Source: Endocalyx cinctus (taxonomy: Eukaryota; Ascomycota; Sordariomycetes; Amphisphaeriales; Apiosporaceae). From it: 64,000 nucleotides of DNA. The notes under the pieces were generated by a model. It was not told the DNA's origin. It saw only the letters and a list, made by a program, of their open reading frames with translations, and searched no databases. A program made the position numbers and the translations under genes. The stretch spans positions 1,240,001 through 1,304,000 of the forward strand of contig BCKC01000003.1 of the NCBI GenBank assembly GCA_001600455.1, in the 5' to 3' direction. Positions 22,865 through 36,042 of the stretch are shown here, piece by piece; the stretch's first letter is position 1; the number at the start of each line of letters is the position of its first letter.

Positions 22865-25800
22865 CTAATTATCCGTCATAAGCTGCTCACCCTCATCCAA
22901 CAGCTCAGTCACCTTCTTCAGGTTCTGAATCAGGCTCTTACCCAGGCCTACCAGCAGTAATTTCTCGGCGTTGGCCGGTAGACCCAAGTATGTTGGAGGT
23001 TCACGCTCGGGAAGCTTGTGGATCCAGTCCGTGAACTCCTGCAACGAGGTACCTGCCGGCACCACCAGACTCGTCTCTGGCTCCGAGCCCTCCACCAGTT
23101 TATGGCTGATCTCAAATGCTTCCGGCACCAAAGTCTTGTCGACTAATCTTGTGAGCTGGTTGAAGTCGCCCTCGTCGTCGATCTTACCACCGTACGTCTC
23201 TCGGACAAGGTAGCGGATCATGTCCCAAGGTATGTTTTGCGGTGCAATGTTTGTACGATTCTGCGAGACCGACTCAAGCCAAGTGTCGATGATGAAAGCA
23301 GAGCATTCGTACTGTTCTCATAGTTAGTAAATAATAATAATGATAAGCCAAAAGAAGTGGAGCAAAACTTACGTCGCTGTCATTGAACTCCCAGAAACCC
23401 TTCCATCCGAGACTGGGCGCGTATCGTAGACGCTCCTGAACAACCGCGTGCAAGAAGCAAAGCAATAGGTAAAGCCTGCCACGCTCTACAGGGCTCTTGG
23501 TAGCTCGGGTCGATAGCGAAGACATTGAATCCTTCATGTTAGCCCTCACACCAGCAGGCTGTTCGTACATAAGTACACGGGATGCTCGAAGGAAGTTGAC
23601 TGGAATCTTGAGAGATGACTCCATCGACAAGAATAGTTTGAAGTCGGAGTGGGGGTTAAGTGACTCCATTCGCTTCTCAAGAGACTGTAACCAAGTCGGA
23701 GCCAAGTGAACATTCTTGATAAGAACCCAACTTCCGACTTGTGCCGCATTGCTGATTGCTTTATCTGCGCTGGCGATACTCTCGTTGGAACCCATGGCAA
23801 GGTTGGTACATCTGACACGCATCCTCTCGACCAAATTGTCAACCTTGTAGCTCGCGTCGAAACCTGGACTCGATACAAGCGAGATGGGTCGGGTTGGCGG
23901 TACTTGGTCGGTCGTTGCCTTGAGGTCTTCGACAATATCAGAGAGCTCAGGGCCGAAGACGGTAGCAACGAAGCGCTCGGCCGCCGGCACAAACCGATCC
24001 AGCCGGAAAAGTTTGACAAGTAGTAGCGTAAGCAAACCCTGATCGAATGGTGCAGTATCGGCATCCCAGATCTGAGGCACGTGGTTCTCCGCAATCTCTT
24101 CCGACAAAAATTTGTCCCAAGCTTCGGATGGCACCTCATCCAGCTTCTCTTTGAGGACGCCGAGCCGCTTGGCTCTGACAAAAGTCTCGTCTTTCTCCTT
24201 TTTCTCTGTAGAGAGATCTTTGCCTTCGATTCTGTCGTCCAGGATGACGTCGATCAGTCCCTTGTCCATCTTGTACGGGGATGCTTGGGCCAAAAGCATT
24301 GCTAGCGTGATTCGATCTTTCTGGAGAAGACCCAATGCCGTTCTCTTGAAAGTAGTGACAAACAGATCTTTAATAATTACGTCTCTCCGGGCGTTGTGAT
24401 CCGGCATGTTCGCCAAATTCTTGTTTCCGTGTAACACAGAGTGGAAAATATCGAGGAAGTACTGCAATGAGAATTGGTAGAAGTGGTTGAGGTAGTGCAG
24501 CTGCTCAAGAACGGCGAAGACGGCACTGCAAGATCGTGCAATGACGCCGTATTGAAGTGTAATCTCGTCAACCTCGGCCATGACACCTTCGGTATTGCTC
24601 ATCTTAGCCGTAATTTCGGCAGCTTCGGTCTTGAGCGTCTCGAGGGTCTCGATGACATTGTCGTCGTCGAGAATGTTACCGCGAGACTCGTTGAGCGCCT
24701 GCAGGAGACGCTTCTCAAGCGATCGAAGATGGACCTTGAATTCACCTTGAAGTTTGATGAGGTTTGATCGCCTCTCGTCCACATCTGGTCTCTCCGATTT
24801 CAGAACATCGTTAAGGGACTGGGTCTGAAGACTGCTTTGAGTGACCGTGAAGTTGACAAAGGTAGTTCGACTGCAAATGTCAGGTGGGAATTCGGCCGAC
24901 GGATCTCTGGTTGATAGATAAATCTTGAACGCTGGCGAGAAATCGATCTGCTGCTTTCCGAGCTGGATCAGAACACGTCCTCCAGTTCTCTGGTATTCCT
25001 TGTTGAGGACCTGGTTCAAGATGGGATCTAGGTGCTCCGCATCTTGGATGAGGATTGGATTACCGAATCGGAGAGCACTTTCTAGCTGCTTGGTGAAAGA
25101 ATCGTCCAAGAAACTTGTAACCGTGAGACGGCGGTCTTTGCACTCGCGTTGTAGGAACTCGGTCACTCGTCCGGAGGGGTCGATGATGAGAGGATAACGG
25201 TTGAAGCGCTTGAGGATGATAGCATTCTCAGTGCATAGATCATCGACTGGCAAAGTATTTTCTTGCCAGGAGAGTCGCTCATCTGCGGTAGATAGGTACT
25301 CTGTTATCGGATTGTGAGGTTTGTAGCTGATACCAGACAAGTGAAGTTGATGTAACCAGTCTTCCATCATCGATTTTCGGAACGTCTGGTCGTACAGACC
25401 GCTGTAAGCCAAGAAAGCAGCCGCAACCAATACGTCACCAACCAATGTGCCAATTTGGGTCTCGAAAGACTTGCTGCCGTCTTCCCAACGCACTCGCTCA
25501 GAGGACAAACTGTCCAGTAATCTGACACTGCGATCGACCTTGAACTGCACACGAGACATTTCGGACTTGATGGCCTGGGTCTCACTGATCAAGGCAGCAT
25601 ACTCTGTCTTGTAGGTCGCAATACTCTCCTCGAGACTAGTGATCGTGTTCTCGACGGCCTTTGCCTCGGCCTTGGTCTGAAGAGCTTGTTCCTCAAGCTG
25701 GTCGACTTCATCTCTTAGGGGACCGACGCGGTCGAGAATCTCGGAGTAGTTAACCTGTGCCTCAACCCATTGAACCAGGGGACCGCAAGCTTTACTGGCA

Positions 25801-28800
25801 CGGTTGACTTTCTCGTATGTGAATTCTTTATCGTTCAAGAAACTATTTCGCATCTTAGATCTCAACGCCTTGGTCATTTGCTTCTCGTTGTCAAAGTTGA
25901 CGATGCTCGCAATGAAGTCATCCCGACGCACTACAGCCTGGACATTCTTCCAATCGGCAATCTTGTGACCGAGCAGTGTGCAGACAGATTCCATAGCTAG
26001 ACGGACACCTTGAGGCGGATTACCCATGGATCGAACTTCTGTTAGGTGTTGACGTTTGATGTTGCTGACACTAGCTTTGGCTTCCTCGACAGCAGGCTCA
26101 GCCCTTGCTAGATCCGTCAACACCACCTCCTTTCGAGATGCCACCTCAGCTTCCTGTTTCTCCAATGCCACCTGGATCTCTAAGGACGTGTTCTTGCGCT
26201 GTTCGGCTTCACGCTGATCCGCAACCATACGCTGTAGCTTTTCATTGGCCTCGGCATCCTTTGCCTCAAGTTGAGCCTTCTTCTGAGCAAGGCTGACTCT
26301 GAGGTCGCGAACCTTTTCGACCGTATCTCTGAGTTTGTCGAGACCGACATTGAGATGGCGCTGCTGCTCCTCGAGATCCTCCCGCTTCTCGTTGTAGAGT
26401 CTGACGTACTGCGCAACGAAATCTAGGAAGTGACGCGGAGTGAGGAAAGTCACCTTGCCTTGTTGTGTCAGCAGCTTAGAATTGAACCGTTGTAAAGAAT
26501 AGTGGATGTAAACCATCGAGTTGACGATGGTCTCTCTGTGAGATGGGGGTAGAGTGAGACTCCGGTAAGCCACGGGGATACTATCTGGAGCCACGAAATT
26601 AGGCTTGTCCAGGTCGATGCTTTCCGTGAGTTCATTGGCGACTTGGAAGAGAGCCTGGTCAGACCAGTCTCCAAACCAGTTGAGCACACATCGATTGAAC
26701 AAAGCAGGACTTGTGGCGGCCTTAGATGATAATCCGTCTTCAGGGGGATTCATTGTGAAGACGACGTGTAAGTTCTTTACGATCTGTGACGTGAACCACT
26801 TGTACAGTTCTTCCTGTGAGTCTAATAGGAGACCTTGTCGTTGAGCACCTTCTTTACAAGCTGTCATCAGCGCTGCGAAGTCATCACCTTCAAAGAGACC
26901 GGGGACTTCGGCGTTGGCCAGTAGAGTATTCATTCTTTCAAGGAACCCAGAGTCTAGGACGTTGGCTTCGTCCATGATGAAGCAAATCTTCTCACCCTTG
27001 CAGCCACAACGGCGCAGCACCTCCCTGAGGTCGTCGTCAAAGTCCTCGCCTGAGTATTTTCCGTGGACCTTGATCTGGAAGACTTTCAGACCGTTCATCC
27101 ATGCAACGAATCGCGATAGGGTCGTCTTTCCACTACCACTGACACCAATCAAGATAAGATGACCCTGAGGTTGCCTGAAGACACGATCGATGCGCAGGAC
27201 ATGCTCAAGAACATCATTGAAGAGAATAAGCGGAACGTCGACTTCCTCCTCACAAAAGGTCTTGAGACGAGCCTTGACGAACTCTCGAAGTTGTTCGCGA
27301 TCAACTGGTACATAGTTCTTTGATAGCCAGTTGGAGAATAGGATCGGGCCTCCGAGTGCTTTCTGTTCGTCCATAGTAGGGAAGAACTCCAAAGCAATTC
27401 TTCGCACAGCCTCGTCAGTCCATTGCCTCTCGTCTTCGGCGACCAAACGATCTTGGAAGAGTCGTAAGGCTTCATGCGCCCAGATTCGAATGAGACCTTC
27501 AAGGGGAAGCGTTTCAAGTGGCCGGATTGCTTCATAAATACCTCGTACCCATCTGGTCAATTCACGAGGACTGTATACGTAATGAGGTTGTATCTTGGGC
27601 GTAAAGCGTTGTTGCGATTCCAAATAGAGACGAACCATGGCTTGAGTAAGGGAGTCGGCATATCCACGTAATGCCGGAATAATCTTGAGCACAGCAGACG
27701 TAAAGGTGCCATAAATTTGAATGAGAGACAACTCTCCAGGATAATCAACCATGATGAGCGGTGCGTGTCGAAGGAATCTGGCACCCATAGGCGTACGGCC
27801 AGCATCAGTGGGAGGGTTACAAGCACCGACAAACTGAATTCGATCAAGAGTGACCCAGGCCTTGTCAGAAGTTCGCCAAAATCCGTTGTGCTCAACCAGT
27901 TGACGTAAGAATGAGATAGCTCGCTGAGTGCCGTATTTATCAGGGGCAGGCAAGTTGATCTCATCGCAGAAGATGACAAGCCAACGTCCGATCTGTGTTG
28001 GCGACAGCATAACACCGTTGAGCGTCTTCTTGTACTCACAGTACTGCTCGAAGGTTTTGATAAGAAGATCCGGTGTGGTCGCACTAGAGAAGTTAAGACC
28101 AACAACCTCCATGTTGGGCAGCTTTCGAAGCGCACTGAACAGCGTCATTGTTTTACCAGAGCCAGGAGGACCACAAAGCAGTAGTGGCTTGTGCTCAGCC
28201 AGCCACGAGTATAGTACGTCTTCGTGGCGAACAGTGTCCAGAGTAGGAATAACCACATCAGTCTGGATGATGGAGTGCGTGTTGACCTCGATGGTGGGGA
28301 CCTGGTTTTGCCACGGCGTCCACGAAGCTTGAGGTAGGGCGACATCGAAGTCAATGAGGGAGCTGGTACCGTCAAGAGGAGGCGAGCCGAAACTTGCGAG
28401 CGCTCCGACATCGTCACCAAAAGTCTTACGATCACCAAGAGGACAGTCTCCCGTTAACGCCCATACCAAGGCTAACAGAAGTTTCTTGGAAATATAGCCT
28501 TCGATCTGCTCAGGATCAAGCGGGAAATCGATGTGAGCGGCATTGTACTCGATGATATCTCGAACGGCTTTGTTAAGTAATGAAAATAGAGTATTGAGCA
28601 CACGCGCAATCGTAAACTCCATGATGTGATTAAACTTCTCGGCTTCTTCAAGGGCATTGAGCATAAAGTCATCCGTGGTGAGATGCGTATGCAACAAATC
28701 TGCAGCCTGGCTTTGGATCTGTAGAGTCTTGGCAGGACTCTGGCCCGCCGCGGCGGTGTCTTCATCGAGATCCTCGAATGCTACGCTCCTCAGTGTCTCG

Positions 28801-31800
28801 ATGTAATTGGTAACCATCATGCTAGGAGTAACAGTGTCTTCGCTGAACCACACCATACCACATCGACTGACGGTGGCGAGGGTGGCATATTTCAGGGTCT
28901 CGACCTCAAACATGATACGAACATTTGCTGGTAAATTGAGACGTTCGCCGTTGGGTAGGGTGAGGAGCTTATTGTCGTCGAGGACACTGTTCAAGTTCTC
29001 AACCCATTCAGGATCGACATCACCATCAAATACGATCCAGTGACGTTTGGAATCTTCACCACGAAGGTTGTCAACAATTTTACGTAGAATACTGGTGAAT
29101 AGACCGTCCGTCCATTCTCGAGTGGTGGAGTCCAAGTTTCCATACAGCGCCTCCTTCGACATGACCTTGGAGTCGATGACGTGAGACACACCCTCGACGT
29201 CCTCTACTTGTTGGAGCGCATCTAGGAGCAGTCTCCATGCAGCTGACTTTCCGGAACCTGAATTACCAACCATCATGACACCGTGATGGATGTTTTGAAT
29301 TTGGTATAGTTGAAGGATCTTGGTCATCCAGGTTTCGGTGACGACGAGGTGTCTCTCTGCCGCAAGACGGCGGATTGCTGCTTCTAACTTGTCTAAGCTG
29401 GCAGGCACATATTGGACGCCTGGGAAGCATTCGCCCTCGATGTTCATCATAATGTCAACATCGTTCTTAATCAGTTTTGGGGCGATAGTTTCTCGGATAC
29501 TCTGGACGAGAATTTCAGGCTCGACAACCTCCTCGGCTCCGATATTACCGCCACTGCTGGTAAGACGGGCACGCTTCAAACCACCGGAGCTGACAAGAAC
29601 ACTCTTCAAAGCACGGAGACCAAAATCGTAGTGGGCTTGTTTAGAGAGTTTCGAGGAGCATTGGTCAAAGAATGGAACAGTATGCTTTGAGAGCTTCTTG
29701 GCTTGGTTGAAACCTTGAGAGTAGAGCATGACTTCAGCGATCAGTTCCTTGTCAGGTTTAGACATGGCGACGCTGCGGAACAACTTCTTCAGGTTATCAG
29801 GCAAGTTAGAACGACCGGCGTATCCAGGGTTCATGGTAATGAAGATACCCGTATTAGCGTTGACGTGAAGCTGTCGTCCTACTAGCTCAATCTGAGCCTT
29901 GTCATCTTCGACACCCTGCTTGAGACCGAGCTGAATGTTCTGAATTTGTTGGGAAACGGCAGACAAGATACGCTCCTCCAAACGATTGAACTCGTCGAAA
30001 CAACCCCATGCACCGACTTGACAGATACCAAGGAAAATGCGACCCATGGCCTGGAAATCGAAGGTGTCGTCACAACAGAAAACGAGGGTGAAACGACCCA
30101 GCTCAACACCAAGAGATTTGACTGATTCGGTTTTTCCAGTACCAGCAGGTCCATAAGGCGAGCCACCAAGTCTCTGTTCGAGGGCTTGCGTAAGTGTACC
30201 GAAGCAGCGGTCAGTAAGCGGGGTTCTGACGAGACGGTCGGGAACACCCAAGTATTCAAAGCCGTAGTTTAGCTTTGCGTTGGCCATCTTGATATGAAGA
30301 CGCTGCAAAAAGTCTCCTTCCGGTACATATACGTATCGCATCTGCAGCAGCCACTTATAATGTGTTGTTGACGTCGCCTTAAGCTTCACAAGACTCTCGA
30401 TCACGTCGCGTTGGTGGACACATTCGGTAATAAGGGCCTCGCACTTCTTTCGTTGAATCACCCCGAGTTCACCCAGAACAGTTTCAGCCAGTAGGCGTAG
30501 GACTTCGACCTCTTTTTCAAAAAGGGACTGTAGAGTACCTCCACCGTCAACTAGGGCCTGTTCGATCGCTGTGGTCCAGACGACCTGAGTAGCGAGAACA
30601 ACAATCTGACTGGGAAATCCTGCTATGAATTCATTCATAGCTGATTGATCGATATTTTCGGAGTTGAAGATAGGAGTGTACGACTCGACAGCTTCGGCAA
30701 GGAGCTCGGCTAAAGTGGCTTTCATTCCATTTTCAAGGAGGGCAAGCCAGTCGTTGATCTTGGGAGTCTTTGCCAGAGATATCTCCTTCTTAAGACGTAC
30801 TTCTTCTCCTTCCTTAGATGTGAAACCAGAAATGATCGATTCGTCATCCATGATCAAACCCGTAAGACCAGCAAACATCTTTTTGAAGTGCTTCGCGATA
30901 CGTAAAGTGTCGTTACTGTTACCAATCATCTCGAGAAGATCCTCGTCACCAACAAAATAAAACCGAGGGAAAGAAACTCGTTCTTTCTCAAGATATTCAC
31001 CAAGTGCCTTTTGGATCTTGTTAAGTAACTCAGCAAGACGCTCAAGAGACTTTTGAACACCTGTGATACTAAGAACATCCATGACCATCGGCTGCTTGTA
31101 GACCTTCTTCATCACAGCCATAAATTCGCTGTTGATATTCTGAAATCTGGATGATTCTATCGGCAACAGATGCTTGATATCGGCATTTCCGGTGAACACA
31201 CCCTCGAGGTATACCCATTGGCGCTGGACGTCGATCCAGACGTCGAAAAGGACATGCACTCGATTCAGCTTGTCTTCCCAACCCGATGCTTCCTCTTCGA
31301 ACTCCTTGTAGTACGGCGAATGTTTCATCGCCTGAAGGGAATTCAAGTTTTCGCTACATTTTGCGAACAGATCATCCCAGCCACGAATAAGTCTGCATTT
31401 ATTCTGGTAGGCGACGAGGTCCAGTTGGTAATTATTCCAGGTCTCCCTGACTTGCTTCAAGAACTCTTCCAAAGCCATCTCTCCTTGAGCTTGCGTAATG
31501 ATATCCCGCACAATGTTTTCTGTAGCGATCAAATTCAGATCCCAAACATCTCCAAGAGTAGTAGTCACCGGAGAGTATCGCTTGCCAGGCTTGATTTCCT
31601 TCCATATCTTGTGCCAATGTCGGTCACGGATGGCCTCGGATTTTAAGTCACCAAGAATGCTGTTGATTTTAAGATGCTGCCGAAGAACGTTCTGAATGTG
31701 TTCGAAAGCAGCATATTGCCTCATTCTGCTAGGCATTTCCTTGGTCATCTTGATGAGGCCGTCAATAGAGGTTCGAATCTTTCTGGGTTGCACGCTTCCC

Positions 31801-34800
31801 CAGAGAATTTCTCGAAGTTCGTTCAGGCTCTTCCATATGGTTGACAGTGCAGCCCATACAGATTTAAAGTCTTGCACCTCCTCCAAAATCACAGAGAGAG
31901 AGGATGCCGGACTGGGGGCGAGATCCAGTGCTTCTTTGGCTTTGGATACCATCTCGAATTCTTCCTGCAGCTTGGTAATCCGAGATTCGAATGAACTGAG
32001 AGTAGCCGATGCCACATCCGGTGCGATAGTTCCGGATACAGGCTTGTCTTCGTTCCATTGAACGGCGATTTCGGCGATTTTCTGGCTTACAACTTGGTCT
32101 TCTGCAACGATCTTCGCCTTGAGAGCATCCGTCTGGTCCTGGACGATCTTTGCCTTTCGGTTCAATATTTCTTGGAGGGCCTCCCATTGGGAGTCGACTT
32201 GCTGGACATCTATCCAGTCACTGGGCAGGTTGTATCTGTGACGCACGAGAGTAGACTGTCCTTGACGGAAAGTTTCAACTTCGGGAGCCCAAGCTTTGAC
32301 TTGACGCTTGCAGTTCTGAACAATGGTGATGAACTGAACCGCTTGCGCAGTTGAACTGGCTTCGAGATTTTGCTGTTCCAAGTCCCGACGAGCCTTCTCG
32401 ATCTCAGCGTGGACCTCTCTCATGCGGTTGCCGAGACGTCCAGCGAATTTCATCAAGATTTCGTGCTGCCATTGGTCATACTTCGCATTGACTTTCATTT
32501 GGACCTGGTCATAATCTATGGTGATGTGGCCGAAAGAGCGATTAGTGTCGCTGGTATCAAATGTTGTACGTGACTTTCGAATCTCTTGGAGCAACTGAAG
32601 CCATCTGGCGAGTTCATCGCCCAATAACTCGTACACTTGTTCTGATTGCAAATCCCATAATGACTGGAACTGCAGCCACTTGTCGACGTACTCTCCGATA
32701 ACATGCAACTTCTTTTCGATCGAGGAATACACCCTGCTCAGAATGTCGGTACAGTCGCTAGGTAATTCGTTGAACCGGGCTTCTTCTTGAACCACGGTGC
32801 TCAGTGTCAAGCTCATTTGATATCGGGATGCCTTGATCTTGGGAAGGTTGCAAACAATACCAATCCAGTCATGTAGTTGCAAGAACCAACTAGCCCGAGC
32901 ATATTCTAGAGGGGGGTCTAGGTAGATGACTTGATTTCGCATCGTAATTTCATGGACAAGATGTTTCATCATAGGCGCATCAGATTTGAGAGTTTCGCCT
33001 GACGGTGCCAACTGTTTCCGTCGGTTGGCCTCAAGCTGGCTAATTGGAGTGTCGTCTTCGAAGGCTTCGATCCACGCTGATACCGCATGCTGCAGCCGAG
33101 TTAAGAGGGTGAGCTTGATTCTTTCATTTACCCTCTGTACCCAGAAGCCTAGGTTCACATATTGTTCCAGGTTAAGCTGATCAACGGCTGCCTGTATAGC
33201 TTGCAGTCTCGTCTCAAACTCGGAGGCCTCATATGGGCAGGTGGCAAGTTCGGTTAAGGCCTTCTGAATATTCGTGTTGATGTTTGCGAGGCTGATGGCT
33301 TTTCCCTGCAGAAGTGAGGCAGCTGCAGCGAATTCGCGAACAAACAAAACGTGTTTGCTTTCATTTGATCGACCCATCGTGTGTTCCATAGCACCATTAG
33401 CGAGTAAGGGTTTCTGGTACGCTTCCCAAGTATTCACAAAAGTTTCCCATTTCAAGGGTATACCTTTGGCGACCAAAATATGGACCTCGTTTTGATAACC
33501 GCTCAATAGAATCGAGACGTCGGGCATTTCGGATATTTGTCGTGTTGTTTGCGTAAATGTTCTCACACTCTCCATCAGACTGACAGCATAAGGGTACACT
33601 CTTTTCGCATCCTTGGCGACATTATTCACGGAATGAGGAACATTGAAATTCTGCCAGCCAAGGTTCCTGGTCTCTTTGAAAAGTGCAATAATTTGAGCAT
33701 CAAAATTCACCGACAGCTCCAAAGCATTGTTAGCTGCTCGTATCTTGTTGATGTTGAAGAGACGACCGGATATAGATATTTGTTTTCGCTGAACGTCCTC
33801 GATCCACGCCTTATAAATGGCTTGCGTATTGAGCTTCTTCCGGAACAACTCACTCTCCGTCTGAAGTTTTTGACCTTCGGCATGAAGAGCCCAATCAGAA
33901 CCCAGAATATCCTCGACCTTCTTCATGTACCCGTCAAGCTGTCGCTCGATTTGACGGGCCCATATGATGGCACCAGATACTGGAGGCAAATCGTGGACTT
34001 GGGCCATAGCGTGGGCCTCGGAGTGACCATACTGCTGCTTGAAGCGTTCATGAAGTCCCGAAATCGCTTGTTTAACATTCTCAATAAGTTGGTTCTGGTA
34101 CTCAGCGATGGCACCTCGAATCTTTGGGCGAACAAAGAGAGCGTTGAACTGGGAGAACACCCGGAACATCTCATTTGCATTCTTGGCAGTTGCGAGACGA
34201 TCTCGCAATCGAGCAATGATAGAGTTTTCGACTCTCGAAGTACGCTCATTGTAGGTGTTCTCCGCCTTCACCCATCTCTGGGTACCTTCGGGAGTAACGT
34301 CAAGCAAGTCAACATTTTTGAGCGCATCCCAGGCCTGCTGTACTTCCTTGACGGCGTCGACGTCGCCGATGTCCTCGACGAGAGCAACACCGTTCGAGGT
34401 CGGCTCTTCAGTGAATCCATTCACGGTGGAGTTTGGACCAAGGACATTAACAATGGTCCGCTGTAGCTGTTCGTGATTATCTCTGAATATATCGACATAC
34501 TTGAGGCGTGCTTGCAATTCATTATGCTTTGGTGTGACCTTGATAAGGATGAATTTCTCATGTCTCTTGCGACTTGTATCTCTGGCAACGGTGATGAAAT
34601 CCTTGATCTGGGCGTCCCAGGATTTAAAGATATCATCAGCAATGTTCATAAGATTTTTAAAGTCCTTGTAATCCAGATCTACGAGGTCGGAGCCAGGGAG
34701 TAGCCGGTGCATGACCTCTTCCAGATCAGCCGAGATAGCTTCCACCAAATGCAAGGTCCTGGCAATGGGATAGTTGCTAAACCTCATCTTCTTGTTCATA

Positions 34801-36042
34801 TGGTTGAAGATCAAAGCAATGGCATCTTGAATCTTGAGCAACGATGTAGCCGAGAGCAACTCGTCGAGGGGGAAGTCGCGCATAAGCTGATTGTACTTCT
34901 GGACCATTTCCATGGACTCCTTCAAACCAGTATCGGCTGTGAAACTGACTGTAGCCTGAAATCGTTTAGCATGCTTGAGCAGTTCTAGAGTCAGCATGAC
35001 ACCGTCACTTCGTAGTTGAGCTTCGATTCCCTCCAACGCGGATTCCATGGATAGCCAAAAGTTAATTTCTTGCGTAGCCGTTCTTGTGACGGGATCCCGG
35101 GCCATCTTGGTGATCGCCTGGATGGATTTAATCCAGCTGTTCACATTCGACTGCAGATTATTCATGAAAGAGCTATCGTTGAGGAGTTGAGCAGGTATCA
35201 TATCGGTGGAAGGGCGAGTGTTGCGGGCGGCGGCGGTTTCCAAAGCGGACTGGACCATGGGATGGAAAGAAAGGGATAACTCGGGGATTTCGACATTCTG
35301 TTGGAGATGGAGCAAGCTCAACTCGAGCTCGGTCATCCGCTTCTTGGTGACCGGAATACCTGTTTTCGCGTCGACATCGGCACGACTCCTGGTACCGTTC
35401 ACGGCTTGGGAAGTCTTGGTATTGGCATCGAAGTAAGGCGCCAGCGCATTGTGAACTATCGAGTGAAGAATTTCGAACGGAGAGGTCGCAGGTCCTTGTT
35501 CAGCAACGAGGCTCGTGAGCGAAGCAGTGCCAGGCAAGGTCTGGATTTGGATCTGAGAAGACAGGGGTAACGAGGGATCGATGACTTGGGGTCGTTTGAG
35601 GAGCGCCAGGTAGGCTATCGTGGTTGGTGACGACACTATCTCACTTGTGATCGTATATGTGTAGGTGGTAGGCACTAATAAATCCAATAAAAAGTCAACA
35701 CCACTCTATCATTTGATTATAAGAGCTATAGAATAGCGACTTACCATTATCGGTAGGGCCATCGGGGGCATCATCCGACGACTTAACATCTTTCTGTATA
35801 TACAAAGCCACCTGGGTATCGGTGGCAAACCGACTACACCGTTGTATCGTATCTCCATAATTATCGGGCGACAGTAGATTATCGGGTGCCTCGAGCTCGG
35901 AACGAGTGGCCCCAAGCGCAATACTGACGACGTTTGCCAAATACTCTACTACCAAAGAGGGATCGATACTCGTGAAGGAGGCAGGCGAGACACCGTTCGT
36001 TCCGGGACTCTGAGGTCCAAGAGGAGATGTCACGACCTCCAT
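22865..36042 (-). CDS. nudA: Cytoplasmic dynein 1 heavy chain
   Basis: Three exons on the minus strand: 36042-35745, 35674-23373 and 23311-22865. The protein is 4348 aa, the normal size for fungal dynein heavy chain. The introns are 70 and 61 bp and the middle exon is 12.3 kb. The N-terminal tail (to about residue 1400) dimerises and binds intermediate chains. The linker and AAA ring follow. Walker A motifs are GPAGTGKT (AAA1, about 1940), GNSGSGKS (AAA2, about 2235), GPPGSGKT (AAA3, about 2600) and GVSGSGKT (AAA4, about 2940). The AAA1 Walker B region shows [21 protein letters not shown] coiled-coil stalk with the microtubule-binding domain ([36 protein letters not shown]) follows, then AAA5-6 and a C-terminal domain. 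It drives minus-end transport, nuclear positioning and endosome movement in hyphae. All four nucleotide sites look intact. Initiation at [10 protein letters not shown] is supported by an in-phase first intron. Confidence 0.97.

Noticed and set aside
33537..34466. 309-codon plus-strand frame inside the dynein gene
   Set aside because: Antisense shadow of the dynein tail; no domain and no independent start or splice context.
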